This document shows positions 59,947 to 64,000 of a stretch of DNA of 64,000 nt, one piece after another. The notes under the pieces were generated by a model. The model ran no database searches, was not told where the DNA came from, and saw only the letters and a program-made list of their open reading frames with translations. The stretch spans positions 1,364,001 to 1,428,000 of the forward strand of contig NZ_CP114036.1 of the NCBI RefSeq assembly GCF_026898115.1. Direction: 5' to 3'. Within the stretch, counting starts at the first letter, position 1, and every line of letters starts with the position of its first letter. Origin of the DNA: Streptomyces sp. S465. GTDB lineage: Bacteria; Actinomycetota; Actinomycetes; Streptomycetales; Streptomycetaceae. The position numbers and the translations under genes were made by a program.

Positions 59947-60633
59947 ATGTCAGCGATACCCGCACCACACCGCCTCACCTACGACACCACCGCGGCCTGG
60001 CTCATCCGCTTCGCCACCACGGCCGATTCCGTCGAACCCGAACTGACCGCCCTCGACCAGCGGGTGGGCGACGGCGACTTCGGCACCAACCTCACCGGCG
60101 GGATGGCCGGGGTGCGCCGCGCGCTGCACGCCCTCTCCGACGGCCCCGCCGCCGACCGGGAGTCCCCCGCCGTGCCGCTCGCCACGGCGGCACGGGTCTT
60201 CCTCGACGACGTGGGCGGCACCAGCGGCCCGCTGTTCGGCCTGCTGCTCCAGGAACTGGCCGCCGCGGTCGCCGCCAACCCCGCCACCGCGGGCACCCGC
60301 GAACTGGCCGCGGGCACCACCGCCGGCGCGGCCGCGATCCAGCGGGTCGGCGAGGCCGAGGTCGGCGACAAGACGCTGATCGACGCCCTCGTCCCGGCCG
60401 CCCAGGCGCTCAGCGCATGCGCCCCGGACACCGAGCCGGGGCAGGCGCTCCACCAGGCGGCGGTCGCCGCCCACCAGGGAGCCGGCTCCACCACCGATCT
60501 GCGCGCACGGCGCGGCCGCGCCAGCTACACGGGAGATCACGCCCGCGGCGTGCCCGACCCCGGCGCCATGGCCATCGCCCTGCTGTTCGCCTCCTACGAC
60601 GACGCGCTCAGCTCGCTGGACCAGCTGCCGTAG
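59947..60633 (+). CDS. dhaL: Dihydroxyacetone kinase ADP/ATP-binding subunit DhaL
   Basis: A 228-residue DhaL-domain protein. The Mg-binding loop LDQRVGDGDFGTNLTGG has the three Asp residues of the family, with GGTSGPLFGLLLQ and GDKTLIDALVPA behind it and the DLRARRGRASYTGDHARGVPDPGA end segment. It transfers phosphate to Dha bound on DhaK, feeding dihydroxyacetone phosphate into glycolysis. ATG 59947 follows GAGGAG. The last 12 codons are included in a 159-base tandem duplication that extends past the stop. Confidence 0.93.
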   Translation: MSAIPAPHRLTYDTTAAWLIRFATTADSVEPELTALDQRVGDGDFGTNLTGGMAGVRRALHALSDGPAADRESPAVPLATAARVFLDDVGGTSGPLFGLLLQELAAAVAANPATAGTRELAAGTTAGAAAIQRVGEAEVGDKTLIDALVPAAQALSACAPDTEPGQALHQAAVAAHQGAGSTTDLRARRGRASYTGDHARGVPDPGAMAIALLFASYDDALSSLDQLP

Positions 60634-60914
60634 CAGGCCGCGTCCCGGGCCCGGTCCGGTGACTCGTCGCGGCCCCGCGACGCCTGGGCACGGCGCCCCC
60701 GGCCACCGCCGGGAGGTACGCCCCCTGCCCGGACGCCGCGGGGCCGCCCTTCGGGCGACGACGCGCTCAGCTCGCTGGACCAGCTCCGTAGCAGGCCGCG
60801 TCCCGGGCCCGGTCCGGTGGCTCGTCGCGGCCCCGCGACGCCTGGGCACGGCGCCCCCGGCCATCGCCGGGAGGTACGCCCCCTGCCCGGACGCCGCGGG
60901 GCCGCCCTTCGGGC
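60598..60914 (+). repeat. Two tandem copies of a 158-159-base unit spanning the dhaL 3' end
   Basis: Copy 1 covers 60598-60756 and copy 2 covers 60757-60914. They differ by one deleted G near 60787 and two substitutions (A/G near 60662 and 60820; C/T near 60706 and 60863). Each copy holds the last codons of dhaL and a perfect CGTCGCGG/CCGCGACG hairpin (60665-60682; 60823-60840), so the transcription terminator has been duplicated as well. The few differences suggest a recent event. Confidence 0.9.
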
Positions 60915-60968
60915 GACGACGGGAAGGGAAGGGGACGACAGGCCCTCGTCGAGCCGTGACGACAGGCC

Positions 60969-62297
60969 CTAGTCGAGCCGCCCGGCCACCGTCGCGCCCG
61001 TCGCCGCGGCCACCGCGTCGGCGACCGCCTCGATCTCGTCGGCGGCCAGCGGTGAGACCGTCAGCCGTACCCCGGGCGGCGAGGCCACCCGGAAGCGCGC
61101 CCCGGGGGCGGTCGCCCAGCCCGCCGCCAGCAGCCGGGCGACCGCGCCGGTCTCGTCCAGGACCGGCACCCACACGTTCATCCCGCTGTGCCCGTGCGCG
61201 GCGATCCCCCGCTCGCGCAGCGCCCGTACCAGCGCCGCGCGCCGCGCGCCGTACGACGCCGCCACCGCCGCCGCGTCCACCGCGTCCGTCCGCCACAGCC
61301 AGGCCACCGCGTGTTGCAGCAGATGGCTCACCCAGCCCGGCCCCAGCCGCTGGCGGCCGCGCACCCGGTCCAGGGTGACGGGGTCGCCGGTGAGCACCGC
61401 GAGCCGCAGATCGGGGCCGTACGCCTTGGCGGTGGAGCGGACCAGCGCCCAGTGGTCGGTGGCACCGGCCAGGGGGCGCAGGGGCATGTCCACGATGCCG
61501 TGCCCGTGGTCGTCCTCGATCAGCAGCACGGCCGGATGGCCGGCCAGCACGGCCCGCAGCTCCCGGGCGCGGCTCTCGCCGACCGCCGCGCCCGTCGGGT
61601 TCTGCGCCCGGTCGGTGACCACCAGCGCCCGCGCCCCCCGGACCAGCGCCTGCTCCACCCGCTCGGGCAACGGCCCGTCGTCGTCGACCCCGACCGGGAC
61701 CGCGCGCAAACCGAGCGCCGGGATCAGGTCGAGCAGACTGCCCCAGCCGGGGTCCTCCACCGCGACCGCGTCACCGGGCCGCAGATGCGCGGCCAGCACC
61801 CGCTCGATCGCGTCGAGCGAGCCGGAGGTGACGGCGACGGGCCCGGCCGGCACCCCGTCCGCGTCGAGCGCGGCGCGGGCGAGTTCGGCCAGCTCGGGGA
61901 CGAGGTCCGGCGCGCCGTACAGCGTCGGGCGCTCCGCCGCGCGGGCCGCGGCCGCCGCCAGCGGCGCGCCGAGCGGGGGCAGCAGCGCGGGGTCGGGGTT
62001 GCCGCTCGACAGGTCGCGCGCGCCGGTGGCGTCGACGCCGATCCACTCGCGGGGCGTGCTGGCGGGGCGGGCGCGCACCCGGCTGCCCCGGCGCCCCGCC
62101 GTCTCGATCACGCCCCGTTCGCGCAGCACGCGGTAGGCGGCCGCGACCGTATTGGGATTCACGCCCAGCCGTTCGGCCACCTCCCGCAGGGGCGGCAGCG
62201 GTTGGCCCGGCGACAGCTCACCGACGCCGACCGCGCGCTCCACACTGGCCGCGATATCGGCTGCGCGACGACCTGCGATCGGATAATCTCCTAGCAC
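60969..62297 (-). CDS. MocR-family GntR/aminotransferase transcriptional regulator
   Basis: A 442-residue fusion. The GntR-type winged helix is about residues 10-80 (GELSPGQPLPPLREVAERLGVNPNTVAAAYRVLRERGVIE); the remainder is a fold-type I PLP aminotransferase-like domain with YGAPDLVPEL, DRAQNPTGAAV, LLIEDDHGHGIV and VRSTAKAYGPDLRLAVLTG, where the Lys in STAKAYG is the PLP-binding residue. MocR/PdxR proteins sense PLP or other amino compounds. GTG 62297 starts it, 10 bases from a perfect palindromic operator shared with the divergent PNPOx-like gene. Confidence 0.92.
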   Translation of the reverse strand: MLGDYPIAGRRAADIAASVERAVGVGELSPGQPLPPLREVAERLGVNPNTVAAAYRVLRERGVIETAGRRGSRVRARPASTPREWIGVDATGARDLSSGNPDPALLPPLGAPLAAAAARAAERPTLYGAPDLVPELAELARAALDADGVPAGPVAVTSGSLDAIERVLAAHLRPGDAVAVEDPGWGSLLDLIPALGLRAVPVGVDDDGPLPERVEQALVRGARALVVTDRAQNPTGAAVGESRARELRAVLAGHPAVLLIEDDHGHGIVDMPLRPLAGATDHWALVRSTAKAYGPDLRLAVLTGDPVTLDRVRGRQRLGPGWVSHLLQHAVAWLWRTDAVDAAAVAASYGARRAALVRALRERGIAAHGHSGMNVWVPVLDETGAVARLLAAGWATAPGARFRVASPPGVRLTVSPLAADEIEAVADAVAAATGATVAGRLD

Positions 62298-62307
62298 AAA
62301 CGCTATT

Positions 62308-62321
62308 TTGCACTAGTGCAA
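62308..62321. promoter_or_regulatory. MocR operator
   Basis: TTGCACTAGTGCAA is a perfect 14-base palindrome in the 36-base space between the start codons of the MocR gene (62297) and the PNPOx-like gene (62334). AGCACAAA-N-like half copies lie at 62293-62300. Confidence 0.65.
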
Positions 62322-62333
62322 TGGAGGACGCAA

Positions 62334-63035
62334 ATGCCCGCCCCGGATGCCACCGCCGCGACCACCGCGCCCGACAACGCCTACACCCCGACCGACCGGA
62401 CCGTGCCGACCCGCGCCCGCGAACGCGCCTCGTACGACCGGGAGCTGGTGCACGCGATCCTCGACGAGGGCTACGTCTGCCACCTGGGCTTCCTACGTGA
62501 TGGCGCCCCCGTCGTCCTGCCGACCCTCTACGGCCGGGTCGGGGAGCGGTTGTACGTCCACGGCTCGACGGGGGCGCGCCCGCTGCGCATGGCGAACGGG
62601 GCGGGCGCCGAGGAGCCGGGGCTGCCGGTGTGCCTGACCGTCACCCATGTCGACGGACTGGTCCTGGCCCGCTCGGCGTTCCACCACTCCCTCAACTACC
62701 GCTCGGTGGTGGTGCACGGCACCGCCCGCCCGGTGACCGACCCGGCCGAGCGCGGCACCGCGCTGGACGCCCTGGTGGACCAGGTGGTGCCGGGCCGGGC
62801 CGCCGACTCCCGCCCCGCCAACGCCAAGGAGCTGGCCGCCACCGCCGTGCTGCGCCTGGACCTCGAGGAGGTCTCCGCGAAGATCCGCACCGGCGGGCCC
62901 AACGACGACGCCGAGGATCTGGGGCTCCCCCACTGGAGCGGCGTGGTGCCCGTCGCCCGCGGCTACGGCGCGCCGGTCCCCGCCGACGACCTGGCGCCCG
63001 ACACGCCGGTGCCCGCCTACCTCACCCGGCTCTGA
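62334..63035 (+). CDS. PNPOx-like flavin-binding split-barrel protein
   Basis: A 233-residue split-barrel protein. The core YDRELVHAILDEGYVCHLGFLRDGAPVVLPTLYGRVGERLYVHGSTGARPLRM and HHSLNYRSVVVHG fit the nitroimidazole-resistance (NimA)/pyridoxamine 5'-phosphate oxidase-like family. It is divergent from a MocR regulator with a common palindrome, a conserved actinobacterial pairing that suggests a role in vitamin B6 or related amino-compound metabolism. ATG 62334 has GGAGG at 62324-62328. A long terminator follows. Confidence 0.88.
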   Translation: MPAPDATAATTAPDNAYTPTDRTVPTRARERASYDRELVHAILDEGYVCHLGFLRDGAPVVLPTLYGRVGERLYVHGSTGARPLRMANGAGAEEPGLPVCLTVTHVDGLVLARSAFHHSLNYRSVVVHGTARPVTDPAERGTALDALVDQVVPGRAADSRPANAKELAATAVLRLDLEEVSAKIRTGGPNDDAEDLGLPHWSGVVPVARGYGAPVPADDLAPDTPVPAYLTRL

Positions 63036-63041
63036 CCGGCG

Positions 63042-63080
63042 CCCCGCCGCCCTCCGTACACGATCCGGAGGGCGGCGGGG
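63042..63080 (+). terminator. Strong terminator after the PNPOx-like gene
   Basis: A 15-bp perfect inverted repeat (arms 63042-63056 and 63066-63080, core CCGCCCTCCG/CGGAGGGCGG) with a 9-base loop, 7 bases after the stop codon. It would also stop transcription arriving from the convergent EamA gene. Confidence 0.8.
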
Positions 63081-63090
63081 CAGCGGGGGA

Positions 63091-63144
63091 CGGCGGGGCG
63101 GCGCGAGGCCCGTGGGGCGGCGGGGCGGCGCGAGGCCCGTGGGG
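63091..63144. repeat. Two tandem copies of a 27-base GC-rich unit
   Basis: Copies at 63091-63117 and 63118-63144 appear identical, each containing GGCGGCGCGAGGCCCGTGGG. They lie between the terminator and the stop of the convergent EamA gene and look like a slippage duplication. Confidence 0.8.
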
Positions 63145-63147
63145 CGG

Positions 63148-64000
63148 TCATCCTCCCGCCGAGACCTCCCGTTCCGCCGGAACCGAGCCCGCCACCGGCT
63201 CGGCCGCGGCGGCCTTCGGGGTGGAGGTCTGGGCGATCAGGGCGCCGGCCAGCACCACCACACCGCCGACGAGCTGCGCCACGCCCAGGTGTTCAGCCAG
63301 CAGGACCCACGCCAGAACGGTCGCGACGACCGCCTCCAGACAGGCGACCACCCCGGCCACCTGCGGGGAGAGCCGGCGCACCGACAGCACCCCGGTGAGA
63401 TACGCGACCACCGTCGCCGCCAGCACGATCCAGCCGAGCAGCAGCACGGCGGGAACGCGGGCGTCCGCCAGGTCGGCGCGGCCGGTGAGGACCGACCAGT
63501 CCATGCGCCAGGGGCGGCCGACCACGGTCAGCGCCACGGCTCCGATCAGCAGCCCGTACGCGATGACGCCGAGCGGGTCCGCCGCGTCCTGGCCGTCGCT
63601 GCCGTGGTCGGAGAGGACGAAGTAGCCGGTCTGGCAGAAGGCCGCGCCGAAGGCCAGCAGCAGTCCGAGGGGGTCGAAGCCCAGTCCGGACCACACCTCC
63701 ACCACACAGGCGAGCCCGCCGACGGCCAGCACGACACCGGCCGCCGCGGCCCGGCTCACCGGCCGGCGCTGGACGAACCGCACCCACCCCAGCACCAGCG
63801 CGGGCGCGAGGTATTCGACGAGCAGGGCGACGCCGACAGGAATCCGGGAGAGCGCCGCGAAATAGCACGCCTGCACCCCCGCGACGGCCAGCAGCCCGAA
63901 CCCCACCAGCAGTCCGGGGCGGCGGGTGAGCAGCCGGCGGTGGCGCCAGGCCAGGGGCAGCAGGACCAGGGCCGCTCCCGTCACCCGCAGCCAGGTGACC
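63148..64000 (-). CDS. EamA-family (DMT superfamily) exporter, partial
   Basis: At least 283 residues, open at the right edge of the window so the N terminus is missing. Repeated membrane helices (LLVGFGLLAVAGVQACYFAAL, VALLVEYLAPALVLGWVRF, VAGVVLAVGGLACVV, VAGVVACLEAVVATVLAWVLLAEHLG) show the second EamA repeat with its conserved LExVxA-like segment. These proteins export amino acids or small metabolites. The hydrophilic C terminus is rich in Ala/Glu. The substrate is unknown. Confidence 0.85.
   Translation of the reverse strand, partial: VTWLRVTGAALVLLPLAWRHRRLLTRRPGLLVGFGLLAVAGVQACYFAALSRIPVGVALLVEYLAPALVLGWVRFVQRRPVSRAAAAGVVLAVGGLACVVEVWSGLGFDPLGLLLAFGAAFCQTGYFVLSDHGSDGQDAADPLGVIAYGLLIGAVALTVVGRPWRMDWSVLTGRADLADARVPAVLLLGWIVLAATVVAYLTGVLSVRRLSPQVAGVVACLEAVVATVLAWVLLAEHLGVAQLVGGVVVLAGALIAQTSTPKAAAAEPVAGSVPAEREVSAGG

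Noticed and set aside
60415..61380. Plus-strand frames across the dhaL 3' repeats (60417-60662, 60659-61378)
   Set aside because: They exist only because the duplicated GC-rich unit lacks stops in that frame; they overlap dhaL and the MocR gene.
1..64000. CRISPR arrays and rRNA genes
   Set aside because: No regularly spaced short repeats and no rRNA-like conserved stretches were seen anywhere in the window.

Overview
This looks like 64 kb of chromosome from a high-GC actinomycete, most probably a Streptomyces. Third codon positions are almost all G or C, GTG starts are frequent, and there are long spurious reading frames opposite real genes. The gene content also fits: two PAS-GAF-SpoIIE-HATPase phosphatases, DUF5133, DUF3224, a WYL regulator, a MocR regulator, and many GntR/FCD, LysR and TetR regulators. 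No rRNA, tRNA or CRISPR array was seen.

Left core-like part (1-22,070): a FAD/Rieske oxidoreductase, a lipoprotein, and two paralogous SpoIIE-type phosphatases. Between the phosphatases lie a GAF regulator and a FadR-like repressor with an L-asparaginase II-type enzyme. Then come apolipoprotein N-acyltransferase, a Gfo/Idh/MocA oxidoreductase, a frameshifted TetR gene, DinB, WYL/DUF3224, uracil-DNA glycosylase, two short-chain dehydrogenases, and a HipA-like kinase with DUF3037.

Accessory part (about 22,100-42,200): a 20-kb catabolic island. Short near-identical direct repeats resembling integrase 3' ends flank it, and it carries wreckage of an integrase, an IS5-like transposase, IclR, XdhC and a TPR regulator. 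Two paralogous LysR regulators sit at its ends. Operon A (28,209 to 23,925, minus) encodes 3-hydroxyanthranilate meta-cleavage down to 2-oxopent-4-enoate: dioxygenase, ACMS decarboxylase, semialdehyde dehydrogenase, RidA-type 2-aminomuconate deaminase and oxalocrotonate decarboxylase. Operon B (28,482 to 31,602, plus) encodes an arylformamidase-like hydrolase, an aromatic-acid transporter and an MBL hydrolase. Operon C (39,611 to 33,939, minus) encodes an isatin-hydrolase-like cyclase-family enzyme, a benzoylformate-decarboxylase-like ThDP enzyme, a thiolase-like/OB-fold pair and an acyl-CoA ligase. My main hypothesis is that the island funnels an indole- or isatin-type or N-acyl aminoaromatic compound toward 3-hydroxyanthranilate and then through 2-aminomuconate.

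Right part (42,300-64,000): a divergent CoA-ester cluster (MFS transporter, CitE-like lyase and FCD regulator facing MaoC hydratase, family III CoA-transferase, acyl-CoA dehydrogenase and MmgE/PrpD). Its regulator probably binds two matching operators, each placed between the -35 and -10 of one operon. This resembles C5 dicarboxylate (itaconate, mesaconate or citramalate) catabolism. After it come a small EF-hand protein, a MarR/quinone-oxidoreductase pair with twin operators, a Tat Rieske lipoprotein, isochorismatase, a DapA-like aldolase/FCD/MHS transporter locus, dhaK-dhaL with a 159-bp tandem duplication at its end, a MocR/PNPOx pair with a perfect palindromic operator, and a partial EamA exporter at the right edge.
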